Position numbers and translations under genes: made by a program. Under the pieces are notes generated by a model. It did not search any database, was not told the DNA's origin, and was given only the letters and a program-made list of their open reading frames with translations. 30,097 nucleotides of DNA from Oxalobacteraceae bacterium UBA6018 (GTDB lineage Bacteria > Pseudomonadota > Gammaproteobacteria > Burkholderiales > Burkholderiaceae_D): NCBI GenBank assembly GCA_002428015.1, contig DIZW01000100.1, positions 9,389-39,485 on the forward strand, given 5' to 3'. Positions 15,488 to 24,398 of the stretch are shown piece by piece (the stretch's first letter is position 1; each line of letters starts with the position of its first letter).

Positions 15488-16624
15488 TTGACTACAGCAC
15501 CCAGTGGGGCTCGATCCATGAATTCGCTTCTCACAGACAATTCGAACCGCGCGTCCTGGCCGGGCGCGGTCGAACTGCCGCCCGAGGCCAAGCTGACCTT
15601 TCTCAGCCATTCAGCGAACTACCCCGACAAGCCTTACCGCGTCGATACGGTCGAAACCCATATGGCCTGGGTGTTCCTGACCGACCGGCATGCCTATAAA
15701 ATGAAGAAGCCGGTGCGCTACGACCTGCTCGACTTTCGTTCAGCCTCGGCCCGCCGGCATTTCTGCGAAGAGGAAGTGCGCCTCAACCGGCGCCTGGCCC
15801 CATCGGTGTATCTTGGCGTGGTGGAGCTGACGCTGGACCGCCGCGGTCACCTCGTCCTCGGCGGCGACGGCCCGGCGGTCGACTGGCTGGTCAAGATGCG
15901 GCGCTTGCCGGAGGCCTCCATGCTTGACTACCGACTCCAGCACGCCAGCGCCGGCGCTGCCGAGATGCATGCCATCGCCGTCCGTCTCGCCGCCTTCTAC
16001 CGCAGCCTGCCGCCACAACGCATCGACGGCTTGGTGTACCGCACACGCATCGCGCTCCACTTGATCGCCTGCCAGCGTGAACTCACCGTCGCCGGCGCCC
16101 CATTGCCGGCCGAGCGGGTCAATCGGCTCTGCCATCACCTGCGCCTGCTGCTGCAACATCTCGCGCCCCTGTTCGACCTGCGCGCGGCCGAGGGGAAAAT
16201 TGTCGAAGGCCATGGCGACCTGCGCCCCGAACACATCTGCCTGGACTCCGATATCAGCATCATCGATTGCCTGGAGTTCTCGCGCGCGCTGCGCACCGTC
16301 GACCGCGCCGACGAGCTCGCATTCCTGGCGCTCGAGATCGAACGCGGCGGCGCGCCGCAACTGGCGACGATGCTGCTGCGCGCCTACCGGCTGCTGTCAG
16401 GCGACCGCCCGCGCGCCGCGTTGACCCAGTTCTACCAGTGCTACCGCGCCCTCGTGCGCGCCACGCTGGCCCTGCGTCACCTGCACGAGGAGCGCTACCG
16501 CTATTCCCCGCAGTGGGCCGCCAAGGCATGTGCCTATCTGCGCCTGGCCGAATGCCACGCGCGCATGCCCCACCCGTCCGCGTCCATCAATCTGCGAAAA
16601 AGTTCGCACAGGCCGATTGACTGA
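15488..16624 (+). CDS. Aminoglycoside-phosphotransferase-fold (APH) kinase-like protein
   Basis: 378 residues from TTG 15488 (or 368 from ATG 15518). The N-terminal lobe contains HAYKMKKPVRYDLLDF, and VDWLVKMRRLPE resembles the hinge. The catalytic loop is HGDLRPEHICL, with His242 and Asp244; the metal ligand Asn of APH (HxDxxxxN) is replaced by His249. Asp260 in IIDCLEF takes the place of the DFG Asp. These are the features of the 'AAA/APH bifunctional' family that is often annotated as aminoglycoside phosphotransferase/ATP-binding protein, but the C-terminal P-loop domain of the long forms is absent. A role in antibiotic resistance is not implied. It is divergent from hsp20 with a shared FNR-like box. 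The substrate is unknown. Confidence 0.85.
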   Translation: MTTAPSGARSMNSLLTDNSNRASWPGAVELPPEAKLTFLSHSANYPDKPYRVDTVETHMAWVFLTDRHAYKMKKPVRYDLLDFRSASARRHFCEEEVRLNRRLAPSVYLGVVELTLDRRGHLVLGGDGPAVDWLVKMRRLPEASMLDYRLQHASAGAAEMHAIAVRLAAFYRSLPPQRIDGLVYRTRIALHLIACQRELTVAGAPLPAERVNRLCHHLRLLLQHLAPLFDLRAAEGKIVEGHGDLRPEHICLDSDISIIDCLEFSRALRTVDRADELAFLALEIERGGAPQLATMLLRAYRLLSGDRPRAALTQFYQCYRALVRATLALRHLHEERYRYSPQWAAKACAYLRLAECHARMPHPSASINLRKSSHRPID

Positions 16625-16731
16625 AGACAGCGTTGGCGTGCTCGCGGCGCCTATGCTGGGGTCCAGACGGCGCATCACCGCGCCGGTGCCGGGATTAACT
16701 CCGATCACCTGTATTTGTTTTCGGGAGCGTC

Positions 16732-17502
16732 ATGGACCGTCCTGTCGGCAGTGGCATCCAACCCGACCCTCCCCTGCCGGCCGGCGGCCACGCGGCGGGC
16801 GGGCCGATCTTCCGTATCCGCGGTCTCTGCAAAACCTATGGCAGCGGCGCGGTCGAGGTGCGCGCGTTGCGCGACGTGGACCTGGACATCGGGCGCGGCG
16901 AATTCATCGTCCTGCTCGGGCCGTCCGGCAGCGGCAAGTCGACGCTGCTCAACATCATCGGCGGGCTCGACGTCGCCAGCGCCGGGCGGGTTCTGTTCGG
17001 CGACCAGGATCTGTCGGCCGCCAGCGAAGCCGAGCTGACCGCCTACCGGCGCCGCCACGTTGGCTTCGTGTTCCAGTTCTATAACCTGATCCCCAGTCTG
17101 ACCGTGCGCGAAAACGTCGCGCTCGTGACCGACATCGCCAGCGCCCCGATGCCGGTGGACGAGGCCGTCGCACGCGTCGGCCTGGCCGAGCGCGGCAACC
17201 ATTTCCCGGCCCAGCTCTCCGGTGGCGAACAGCAGCGCGTTGCCATCGCGCGCGCCATCGTCAAGCGCCCCGACGTCCTGTTGTGCGACGAGCCGACCGG
17301 GGCGCTGGACTACCAGACCGGGAAACTGGTCCTGGAAGTCATCGAGCGCATCAATGCCGACATCGGCACCACGACCGTCGTGATCACCCACAACGCCGCC
17401 ATCGCCACCATGGCCGATCGGGTCGTCAAACTGGGCGATGGCCGCGTGCAGAGTGTCGCCGTCAACGCGCATAAGCTCACGCCCTCGGAGCTCTCATGGT
17501 AG
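16732..17502 (+). CDS. ABC transporter ATP-binding protein (MacB/LolD type)
   Basis: 256 residues. Walker A GPSGSGKST (63-71), Q-loop VFQFYNLIPSLTVREN, signature LSGGEQQR, Walker B VLLCDEPTGALD and H-loop VITHN are all intact. The FQFYNLIPxLT stretch and the short overall length are typical of the ATPases that pair with FtsX-type permeases (type VII ABC systems). A ~25-residue Gly/Pro-rich N-terminal extension precedes the domain. The start ATG at 16732 has GGGAG upstream. It is followed after 10 nt by the permease and then the HlyD adaptor, so the three form one tripartite efflux or mechanotransmission complex at the inner membrane. Confidence 0.95.
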   Translation: MDRPVGSGIQPDPPLPAGGHAAGGPIFRIRGLCKTYGSGAVEVRALRDVDLDIGRGEFIVLLGPSGSGKSTLLNIIGGLDVASAGRVLFGDQDLSAASEAELTAYRRRHVGFVFQFYNLIPSLTVRENVALVTDIASAPMPVDEAVARVGLAERGNHFPAQLSGGEQQRVAIARAIVKRPDVLLCDEPTGALDYQTGKLVLEVIERINADIGTTTVVITHNAAIATMADRVVKLGDGRVQSVAVNAHKLTPSELSW

Positions 17503-17512
17503 GACCGATCCG

Positions 17513-19891
17513 ATGGCGATGACCATGCTCGACCGCAAATTGCTGCGCGACCTCATGCGCATGTGGAGCCAGGCGCTGACCATCGCACTGGTGGTCGCCA
17601 GCGGCATCGGCGGTTTCATTACCAGCCTGTCCGCGGTGGACTCGCTGGACCAGGCGCGCGCGCGGTTCTATGCCGAGGCCCACTTCGCCGAGCTGTTTGC
17701 TGGCGTCAAGCGGGCACCCTTGTCCGTGGCGGCGCGGCTGCGCACGGCGCCTGGGGTGGCGGACGTCCAGACCACGGTCGAGGAGATCGTGCGGATCGAA
17801 TTGCCCGGCCTGCCAGACCCGGTGATCGGCCAGCTCATCGGTCTCGACCCGCGCCGGCCTCAGCGTATGAACCTGCTGACCCTGTCCGCGGGACGCTGGC
17901 CGGAGCCGCAGGCGAGCTTGCGCGCCGACAGCGCGATCGAAACGCTGGTGTCGGAAGGCTTCGCCCAGGCGCGTGAGCTGCATCCCGGCGCGCGCCTGCG
18001 GGCCCTGATCAACGGCAAGCAGCGCAGCCTGGTCGTGGTCGGCATCGCGCTGACGCCCGAGTTCATCTTCGCCGGACTGTGGGGCATGCCGGACGCGCGC
18101 GGATTCGGGGTCTTCTGGATCGACCGCCAGGCCCTGGCCGCCGCCTACAGCATGGATGGCGCCTTCAACCGTGCCGCTTTCATGCTGGCGCCCGGGGCCA
18201 GCGCGGAGGCGACGAGCGCCGCGCTGACCGGCATCCTCGCGCCGTATGGCGGGCGCGACGTGCACGGGCGCGCCGAACAGCCCTCCCACGCCATGCTGGA
18301 CAACGAGATCAAGGAGCAACGCGTGATGGGCACCGTGCTGCCGGCCATCTTTCTCGGGGTCGCCGCCTTTCTGCTCAATGTCGTCGTGGCGCGCCTGGTG
18401 TCGACCCAGCGCGAGCAGATCGCCACGCTGAAGGCGCTCGGTTACGGCAATGTCGCCATCGGCGCCCATTACCTCAAATTGGTGCTGCTGATCGTCCTGC
18501 TCGGGCTGATGATGGGTATCGCGCTCGGAAAGCAGCTGGGGCTCATGCTGACCCGCCTGTACGCCGAATCTTTTCATTTCCCACATTTCGACCATCGCTT
18601 GGCGCCCGCGCTGTTGCTGCTCAGCGCAGGCGTCACCGTGCTGACCGCTTGCGCCGGCACCGTGCACGCGATCGCCGCCACGGTACGCTTGCCGCCGGCC
18701 GAGGCGATGCGCCCGCCCGCGCCCGCGCGGTTTCGCCGCACCTTGCTCGAAACGCTAGGCATTGAACGAATGGGGCCGGCGCTGCGCATGATCGTTCGAA
18801 ACATGGAACGCCGCCCGGCGCGCACCGGCCTGGCGATCATCGGCGTGGCGGCGGCGCTCGCCATCGTCATCATGGGGAACTTCTTTCGCGACGCCATCGA
18901 GGTGGTCGTCGATACGCAATTTACACTCGGCTTGCGCGGCGAAGTCACCCTGTGGACCGCCGATCCGGTCGACGATACCGTGCGCCATGGCCTGCTGCGC
19001 CTGGCCGGCGTCCGGCATGTCGAGTCGACGCGCTTCGTCACGGTCAACCTCGTCAACGCCCAGCGCCACGAGCGTACCATCCTGCGCGGGTACGCCGGCC
19101 GGCCGCTGCTGTATCGGGTCATCGACGGCCAGCAGCGCGAGCTTTTGCTGGCCGGACGGGGTCTGGTGCTGACCGACCGCCTGGCCGACAAGCTCGGGTT
19201 GCGCGTTGGCGATACCGTGCAGGTCGACGTGCTCGACGGCAGACCCCGTACCTTGCATATCCCGCTGCGCGCCACCGTCGACGAGATGTTCGGCCTGAAC
19301 GCCTACATGGAGCGCGAGGCGCTCAACCGGGCGCTCGGCGACGGCGACCTGAGCACGGGCTTCGTGCTCGACGTCGCCCCAGGCAGCGAAGCCAAGGTAC
19401 TGGAGGCGAGCAAGGCGCTGCCGCGTATCGCCGGCGCGTGGAGCAAGAGCACGATGCTGCGCAACATGCAGGAGATCACGGCGCGCAACGTCAGGATCAT
19501 GAGCACCATTCTCACCACGTTTGCCGGCATCATCGCCGTTGGCGTGGTCTACAACAACGCCCGCATCGCCTTATCGGAGCGGGCCTGGGAACTGGCCAGT
19601 CTGCGCGTGCTCGGGTTTACGCGCGCCGAAGTGTCCGCCCTGCTGCTGGGCGAGCTGGCCATCGTGATTGCCATCGCGCTACCCACCGGCATGTTGCTGG
19701 GACGCGTACTGGTTGAGATCATTTCCACCGCACTCAAGTCCGATCAATTTCACTTTCCGGTTGTCATACGCGCGCGCACCTACGCATGGGCCGCCCTGTG
19801 CGTGCTCGCCGCCGGGGCCGCCAGTGCGCTGGTGGTGCGCCGGCGCATCGATCGGCTGGACATGGTGGGCGCGCTCAAGACCAGGGAGTGA
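17513..19891 (+). CDS. ABC transporter permease, two FtsX modules
   Basis: 792 residues from ATG 17513 (AGGA eight bases upstream). It has one membrane helix near residues 15-35 followed by a large periplasmic domain. Three helices come next (LPAIFLGVAAFLLNVVVARLV, LVLLIVLLGLMMGIALG, LLLLSAGVTVLTACAGTV). Then comes a second copy of the layout: TGLAIIGVAAALAIVIMG, a periplasmic domain, and IMSTILTTFAGIIAVGVVY plus two more helices. About eight helices in total fit a duplicated FtsX permease, so one chain could replace a dimer. Its stop is separated by one base from the ATG of the adaptor gene, which suggests translational coupling. The substrate is unknown; drugs, lipids or signalling peptides are possibilities. 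Confidence 0.93.
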   Translation: MAMTMLDRKLLRDLMRMWSQALTIALVVASGIGGFITSLSAVDSLDQARARFYAEAHFAELFAGVKRAPLSVAARLRTAPGVADVQTTVEEIVRIELPGLPDPVIGQLIGLDPRRPQRMNLLTLSAGRWPEPQASLRADSAIETLVSEGFAQARELHPGARLRALINGKQRSLVVVGIALTPEFIFAGLWGMPDARGFGVFWIDRQALAAAYSMDGAFNRAAFMLAPGASAEATSAALTGILAPYGGRDVHGRAEQPSHAMLDNEIKEQRVMGTVLPAIFLGVAAFLLNVVVARLVSTQREQIATLKALGYGNVAIGAHYLKLVLLIVLLGLMMGIALGKQLGLMLTRLYAESFHFPHFDHRLAPALLLLSAGVTVLTACAGTVHAIAATVRLPPAEAMRPPAPARFRRTLLETLGIERMGPALRMIVRNMERRPARTGLAIIGVAAALAIVIMGNFFRDAIEVVVDTQFTLGLRGEVTLWTADPVDDTVRHGLLRLAGVRHVESTRFVTVNLVNAQRHERTILRGYAGRPLLYRVIDGQQRELLLAGRGLVLTDRLADKLGLRVGDTVQVDVLDGRPRTLHIPLRATVDEMFGLNAYMEREALNRALGDGDLSTGFVLDVAPGSEAKVLEASKALPRIAGAWSKSTMLRNMQEITARNVRIMSTILTTFAGIIAVGVVYNNARIALSERAWELASLRVLGFTRAEVSALLLGELAIVIAIALPTGMLLGRVLVEIISTALKSDQFHFPVVIRARTYAWAALCVLAAGAASALVVRRRIDRLDMVGALKTRE

Positions 19892-19892
19892 G

Positions 19893-21125
19893 ATGAGTCC
19901 GCGCCACTGGCTCTACCTGGCCGCCTCCGGCGCCGGCGCGGTGGCGCTGTTGGCGTGGGCCTTCGCACCACGTCCCGTGCTCGTTGAGCAAGCGCGCGTC
20001 ACCGTCGGCCGGTTCGAAGAATTCATCGAGGACGACGGCAAAACCCGCCTGCGCGACATTTATCTGGTGTCGGCCCCGCTGGCCGGCCGGGTAGCGCGCA
20101 TCACGCTGCGCGAAGGCGATGCCGTCGACGCGGGCGCCATGGTGGCGCGCATCCGCCCGTCGTTCTCCCCATTGCTGGACGAACGCAGCCTGCGCGAACA
20201 GCGAGCCCGGCTCGAGGCAGCCGAGGCCCAGGTACGGCGCGCACGTGCCCGCGTGGACGGTGCGGCGCTGGCGCTCCAGCGTGCCCGCACTGACCTGCAA
20301 CGTAGCGAGCAGCTGGCGCGCCAAGGTTTCCTGGCGCCCAGCCGGCTCGAGACTGACCGCGTGAACGCCCTGTCCGCACAAAAGGAGCGCGAGGCCGCCA
20401 GTGCCGAGCAGGACATTGCCAACCATGAGGCATCGCAGGCGCGGGCCGCCCTGATGACGGTGCGCCAGCCCGGCCACGACGCCGGCGCCGCCTTTGCCGT
20501 GTACTCCCCGATCGCCGGCGAAGTATTGAAGGTCGTGCAGACCAGCGAGGCGGTGGTGCCGCTCGGTGCGCCATTGCTGGAGCTGGGTGACCGGCGTGGC
20601 ATCGACATCGTCGCGGAACTGCTGACCGCCGACGCCATCCAAGCCGTTCCGGGCAGTCCGGTCAAGATCAACCGCTGGGGCGGGCCAACCTTGGACGGCC
20701 GTGTCAATCACATGGAGCCGGAAGCGTTCACCAAGATCTCGGCGCTTGGTGTCGAGGAGCAGCGGGTCCGGGTACTGATCGATATCGTCTCCCCCTACAG
20801 CCAGTGGCGGGGTTTGGGCGTGGGCTTCCGTGTGAATCTGCGCGTGATCACCCTCGCGCGCGACAAGGTCGGCAAGGTGCCGGTCGGCGCATTGTTTCCA
20901 CTGCCACAAAGCGACACGGGTGCCGCTGCCGGCGAGCGCATGGCGCTCTACACGATCGACCATGGCCGGGCGCGGCTCACGGCGGTCCAGGTCGGCGGGC
21001 GAAATGACGAGGAAGCGTGGATCGCTCATGGCTTGGCTCCCGGAACGGCCGTTATTGTCTATCCCCCGCCAAACGTCAAAGATGGCACCAGGGTCAGCGT
21101 GCGCAGCGTGGACGCCCCCGTTTGA
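19893..21125 (+). CDS. HlyD-family periplasmic adaptor (membrane fusion protein)
   Basis: 410 residues, ATG at 19893 one base after the permease stop, with GGGAG inside the permease's last codons. It has an N-terminal membrane anchor (about 5-24). A split lipoyl domain (VSAPLAGRVARITLREGDAVDAG and YSPIAGEVLKVVQTSEAVVPLG) flanks a coiled-coil hairpin of about 90 residues rich in Arg/Ala/Glu (95-190). Beta-barrel and membrane-proximal domains follow. This is the partner that links the FtsX-type permease to an outer-membrane TolC-like channel. No outer-membrane factor gene is present here, so a genomic TolC is presumably shared. The domain order and size match MacA-like adaptors. Confidence 0.93.
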   Translation: MSPRHWLYLAASGAGAVALLAWAFAPRPVLVEQARVTVGRFEEFIEDDGKTRLRDIYLVSAPLAGRVARITLREGDAVDAGAMVARIRPSFSPLLDERSLREQRARLEAAEAQVRRARARVDGAALALQRARTDLQRSEQLARQGFLAPSRLETDRVNALSAQKEREAASAEQDIANHEASQARAALMTVRQPGHDAGAAFAVYSPIAGEVLKVVQTSEAVVPLGAPLLELGDRRGIDIVAELLTADAIQAVPGSPVKINRWGGPTLDGRVNHMEPEAFTKISALGVEEQRVRVLIDIVSPYSQWRGLGVGFRVNLRVITLARDKVGKVPVGALFPLPQSDTGAAAGERMALYTIDHGRARLTAVQVGGRNDEEAWIAHGLAPGTAVIVYPPPNVKDGTRVSVRSVDAPV

Positions 21126-21244
21126 CGGCCGGCGATTGCGTCAGCCATCACAGCAACGTCAATCGCTGGCGGGAATGGGTGAACTTGCCGACGCACACTC
21201 GGCTCTAAGCTTGTGAGCGGATCGCCGCGACAAACCACGACAAC

Positions 21245-22228
21245 ATGAACGACAAAATCATTCCAGCCGTAGCTGAATCAGAACAAGCGCCGGCCCTTCA
21301 AGGTTTGCTGGCGCAGGCGATCGCGCAGCTCGCCAACCCAGTATTCATCACCGATGAGGCAGGAAAAATCCTATGGACCAACAAAGCGCTATGTGAACTC
21401 AGCGGCTACGCCGAAAAGGAGTTGCTTGGCCAAACGCCGGCCATTTTCAGTTCTGGCCGGCATGAGCCCGCGTTTTACGAACGCCTGTGGCAGACTGTAC
21501 TGAGCGGCAAGGTCTGGCACGGCAAGGTGACGGATAAGCGCAAGGATGGCTCGGTCTATCTGGCCGACGAAGTGATTACGCCCTTGCGCGATGAGCATGG
21601 CGTCGTACGCAACCTGGTCGCTGTCCAGCAAGATATCACCGAAACGGAGCGCCAGCGCGAACACGATCATTACCTTGCCCATCACGATCCACTGACCGGA
21701 TTGGTCAACCGGTCGACCTTGTTCACCTTGGCAAATAACGTGCTATCGAACGCAACCCGCACCCAGCACCTCGTGGCGATGATGTTTATTGACCTGGACG
21801 GGTTCAAGGCAATCAACGACCGGCTTGGGCATTATGTCGGGGATCAATTGCTCGCTGCGGTGGCACAACGACTGCGCACCGCCGTCCGGCAATCCGATAC
21901 CATCGCGCGCATCGGCGGTGACGAATTCGCCGCGCTGATCGGCAACATCAATGCGCGGGTGGCAATCGAGGTTCTGGCCAGCAAACTGATTGGTGCGCTC
22001 GCACATCCGTTCGCCTTGCGCGGCCAGCAATTTTCCGTCCACGCGAGCATCGGCATCGCCCTGTTTCCCGACGACGGACAAGATCCGGATGCGCTGCTGG
22101 ACAGTGCTGATCGAGCGATGTACGAAGCGAAGCTCCAAGGCGGAAATCGATACCAGTTCTACGCACGCAGTACGCCGCAACGTATGAGTTCAGGAAGCGG
22201 TGCCGCGCTCGCTGGGCCGCAAGCCTAA
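21245..22228 (+). CDS. PAS-GGDEF diguanylate cyclase
   Basis: 327 residues. A PAS domain with a PAC segment (FITDEAGKILWTNKALCELSGY, then RNLVAVQQDITETERQ) occupies about 20-145. A GGDEF domain begins at HHDPLTGLVNRSTLF. The active site GGDEF is at 224-228 and the inhibitory RxxD (Arg215-Asp218) five residues before it is intact, so it is likely to make cyclic di-GMP with feedback inhibition. There is no membrane segment. The PAS resembles the NifL/Aer group (WTNKAL, SGYAEKELLGQTP), some of which bind haem or FAD; no definite cofactor residue is visible. It follows the efflux operon by 119 nt, and no terminator is evident between them. Confidence 0.93.
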   Translation: MNDKIIPAVAESEQAPALQGLLAQAIAQLANPVFITDEAGKILWTNKALCELSGYAEKELLGQTPAIFSSGRHEPAFYERLWQTVLSGKVWHGKVTDKRKDGSVYLADEVITPLRDEHGVVRNLVAVQQDITETERQREHDHYLAHHDPLTGLVNRSTLFTLANNVLSNATRTQHLVAMMFIDLDGFKAINDRLGHYVGDQLLAAVAQRLRTAVRQSDTIARIGGDEFAALIGNINARVAIEVLASKLIGALAHPFALRGQQFSVHASIGIALFPDDGQDPDALLDSADRAMYEAKLQGGNRYQFYARSTPQRMSSGSGAALAGPQA

Positions 22229-22353
22229 TTCCTGCTGGTACCCGAACAGAAAGCAAATCCAAGTATATTATCTGGACGTTCGTCCCCGAACAGGTGAAGA
22301 TTGTCTCGGAGTATCGTCTCGACTTCCGCTTGCGCGCATACGATGTCGGATGA

Positions 22354-22497
22354 TCATCCCGGCACATCAACTGTGAAGGATGCCCCTGGCATGTGCCCCG
22401 TTACGATATCGACTTTCGCTGCTTTCCACGCATAAGCCTTGCCGAAGGTTTTCTCTCCTACGCTTCTCGGCAACGACATCGGCAAATGCGTGTTCAT
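22354..22497 (-). CDS. Possible 47-residue small protein downstream of prs
   Basis: A short frame starting MNTHLPMSLPRSVGEKTFG and ending FTVDVPG. AAGGA lies about eight bases before the ATG at 22497. It is on the prs strand, 51 nt after the prs stop, and could be the last gene of the usp-phbB-prs unit. I recognise no family and see no membrane segment. The rest of the 22229-22548 spacer shows nothing else; this frame may be chance. Confidence 0.25.
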   Translation of the reverse strand: MNTHLPMSLPRSVGEKTFGKAYAWKAAKVDIVTGHMPGASFTVDVPG

Positions 22498-22548
22498 GTC
22501 GCTCGTCCTTGGGCTGATGCGCCACACGCTGTGTCACACCTTGCGAAG

Positions 22549-23565
22549 TCAAGACACGACATTCTTGACGGGGTCATTCGAATCACCGCCGTGGGCCTGT
22601 CGAATTGCCTCGGCAATCAGCGAAGTGCTCGCTAATATGATCAGTTCGTTGCGGAACGCTCCGTGGTCAAGCCTGAATGGTGGCACCGTGTCGGTAATCA
22701 CCAGACGATCGAAGCCACATGCACCGAGCACCTGCTGCGCGTCGCCGGTAAACAGTCCGTGCGTCGCTAGCGCGAACACGCGCGCGGCGCCGCGTTCCCG
22801 GCAGACGCTCGCCGTGCGTACCAAGGTCGCACCGGTCGCAATCATGTCGTCGATGATGATGGCGTCCTTCCCGGCAACGTCGCCAGCGAGCATATCGCCC
22901 GTCAACTCGCCGCCCTTCCGATGCTTCTCCGCCATGGCCAACTCGACGTCGTCCCCGATCGCGTTCGCCAGTGCATCGCGCAACTTGCTTGCACGTGAGA
23001 TCGCGCCCGCGTCCGGCGCCACCACCGCCACGGGGCGTTCTCGTATCAGCGGACTGAGATACGCCGCGAACAAGGGCAAGGCCTCGACATGTTCACTCTG
23101 GATCCGAAATGCATTCTGAAACGCGGCCAGGTTGTGCACATCGAGTGTCATGACCGCGTCCGTGCCCACCGCCTCCACCATTGCCGCGACATAGCGGGTG
23201 GTCACCGGATCGCGGGTGCGGGTCTTGCGGTCCTTGCGCGAGTAGGCGAGATACGGCAGCACGGCAGTGACGCGAGCCGCGCCGGCGTCCTTGATCGCCC
23301 CGATAAAAAACAAAAGCCGGCACAGCTTATCGTTCGCGCTATGCAAAGGGTCACCATACAGTGATTCCACGACGAATACGTCATTACCTCGCACGTTGAC
23401 CAGCGGCCGACACTTATGTTCACCGTCATCGAACAGGCGTTCTTCGTGGGCGTCAAGCGGTACTCCCAGCGCTTGACATACCCGCTCGCCGAAAGCACTG
23501 CTGTCATCGAGAGCAAACACCTGCAATCTGCGCTCGTCCGAATCAAACAAGGCGTGCTCTGTCAT
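22549..23565 (-). CDS. prs: Divergent ribose-phosphate pyrophosphokinase (PRPP synthetase) paralogue
   Basis: 338 residues with both Prs halves. PYLAYSRKDRKTRTRDPVT at about 104-122 corresponds to the ATP-binding PYxxYxRQDRK region of Prs. The PRPP loop IIDDMIATGATL (237-248) is present. It differs from housekeeping Prs at strong motifs: the DLHxxQxQGFF signature is DVHNLAAFQNAF, and DDMIDTGGT is DDMIATGAT. The reaction, ribose 5-phosphate plus ATP to PRPP, is presumably kept but regulation may differ (inference). A chromosomal Prs is expected elsewhere. SD GGAGTAGGA precedes the ATG at 23565. It is third in the unit usp-phbB-prs. Confidence 0.9.
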   Translation of the reverse strand: MTEHALFDSDERRLQVFALDDSSAFGERVCQALGVPLDAHEERLFDDGEHKCRPLVNVRGNDVFVVESLYGDPLHSANDKLCRLLFFIGAIKDAGAARVTAVLPYLAYSRKDRKTRTRDPVTTRYVAAMVEAVGTDAVMTLDVHNLAAFQNAFRIQSEHVEALPLFAAYLSPLIRERPVAVVAPDAGAISRASKLRDALANAIGDDVELAMAEKHRKGGELTGDMLAGDVAGKDAIIIDDMIATGATLVRTASVCRERGAARVFALATHGLFTGDAQQVLGACGFDRLVITDTVPPFRLDHGAFRNELIILASTSLIAEAIRQAHGGDSNDPVKNVVS

Positions 23566-23654
23566 CGTCCTACTCCAGGTTGCATTCCGACCGTTTCATC
23601 GCGACCTCTGCGCGGCCACGCCCGACCACGTCTGCGCCGCGCCCGTCGCGCCAC

Positions 23655-24377
23655 CTAGCCCATGAATTGCCCGCCGTTGACATCGATAGTCGCACCAGTG
23701 ATGTACCCGGCGTCTTCAGCAGCAAGAAATGCCGCGACGCGGCCGATATCGGCCGGCTGTCCCAAGCGGCCGATGGGAATGCCCATCGTGATCGCATGTA
23801 GGGTGTCGGGAGCTAGCTTGGCCACCATATCGGTGTCGCAGTAGCCGGGCGCGATCGCATTGACGGTGATGTTCTTGGGGGCGCCTTCCAGGGCCAGCGC
23901 CCTGGTAAAGCCGATTACGCCTGCCTTGCTCGCAGCATAGTTAGTTTGCCCGGCCTGTCCCTTGCGTCCGTTTACCGACGCGATATTGATGATGCGTCCA
24001 TAAGCCCGTTCGCGCATGCCCGGCACGACCTGCCGCGACATGTTGAACATTGCCCCCAAGTTTATGCGCAACACCTCCCACCATTGCTCCGGCGTCATGC
24101 GATGCAGCATCGCGTCGGCCGTAATGCCGGCGTTATTGATCAGGATATCCACGGGGCCCAATACGCTGGTCACTCCGTCCACACCGTCGTGGCAGGCTTG
24201 TAGATCGGCCACGTCCCACTGGTACGCTGGAATCCCTGTGCTGTCGGAAAAGCGCTGTGCCGCCCCGGTGTCGTGCACGTAGACGGCCGCCACGCGATGG
24301 CCGGCATCACGCAGCGCGACGGCGATTGCCTTGCCCAGCCCCCGTGTTCCGCCTGTGACCAATGCGGTCCTCTGCAT
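23655..24377 (-). CDS. phbB: Acetoacetyl-CoA reductase (PhbB-type SDR)
   Basis: 240 residues. Cofactor loop TGGTRGLG (8-15) and catalytic Ser134, Tyr147 and Lys151 (NYAASK). The PhbB/FabG-group strings RKGQAGQTNYAASK and PGYCDTDMV are present, with a C-terminal INVNGGQFMG-type end (IDVNGGQFMG). It reduces acetoacetyl-CoA to (R)-3-hydroxybutyryl-CoA with NADPH, the second step of polyhydroxybutyrate synthesis. The family also contains FabG, but GYCDTDM and the NGGQ end favour PhbB. SD GGGAGG stands seven bases before ATG 24377. The gap to the upstream usp is 21 nt and to prs 89 nt. As part of an FNR-linked unit it could serve as an electron sink when oxygen is low (inference). Confidence 0.93.
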   Translation of the reverse strand: MQRTALVTGGTRGLGKAIAVALRDAGHRVAAVYVHDTGAAQRFSDSTGIPAYQWDVADLQACHDGVDGVTSVLGPVDILINNAGITADAMLHRMTPEQWWEVLRINLGAMFNMSRQVVPGMRERAYGRIINIASVNGRKGQAGQTNYAASKAGVIGFTRALALEGAPKNITVNAIAPGYCDTDMVAKLAPDTLHAITMGIPIGRLGQPADIGRVAAFLAAEDAGYITGATIDVNGGQFMG

Positions 24378-24398
24378 GATAACCCTCCCGGTTCGCGC

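Noticed and set aside
16668..16685. Inverted repeat CGGCGC/GCGCCG after the APH-fold gene
   Set aside because: Six-base GC stem without a T run; expected by chance at this GC content.
16695..16708. FNR-like TTAAC-N4-ATCAC before the ABC operon
   Set aside because: Both half-sites are degraded, and a -10 at the usual spacing would fall on the start codon.
21132..21166. Inverted repeat GCGATTG/CAATCGC after the adaptor gene
   Set aside because: The 21-base loop and lack of a T run do not support a terminator; no regulator fits it.
22548..22569. Inverted repeat GTCAAGA/TCTTGAC at the end of prs
   Set aside because: The stem overlaps the stop codon and no T run follows on the minus strand, so it is not called a terminator.
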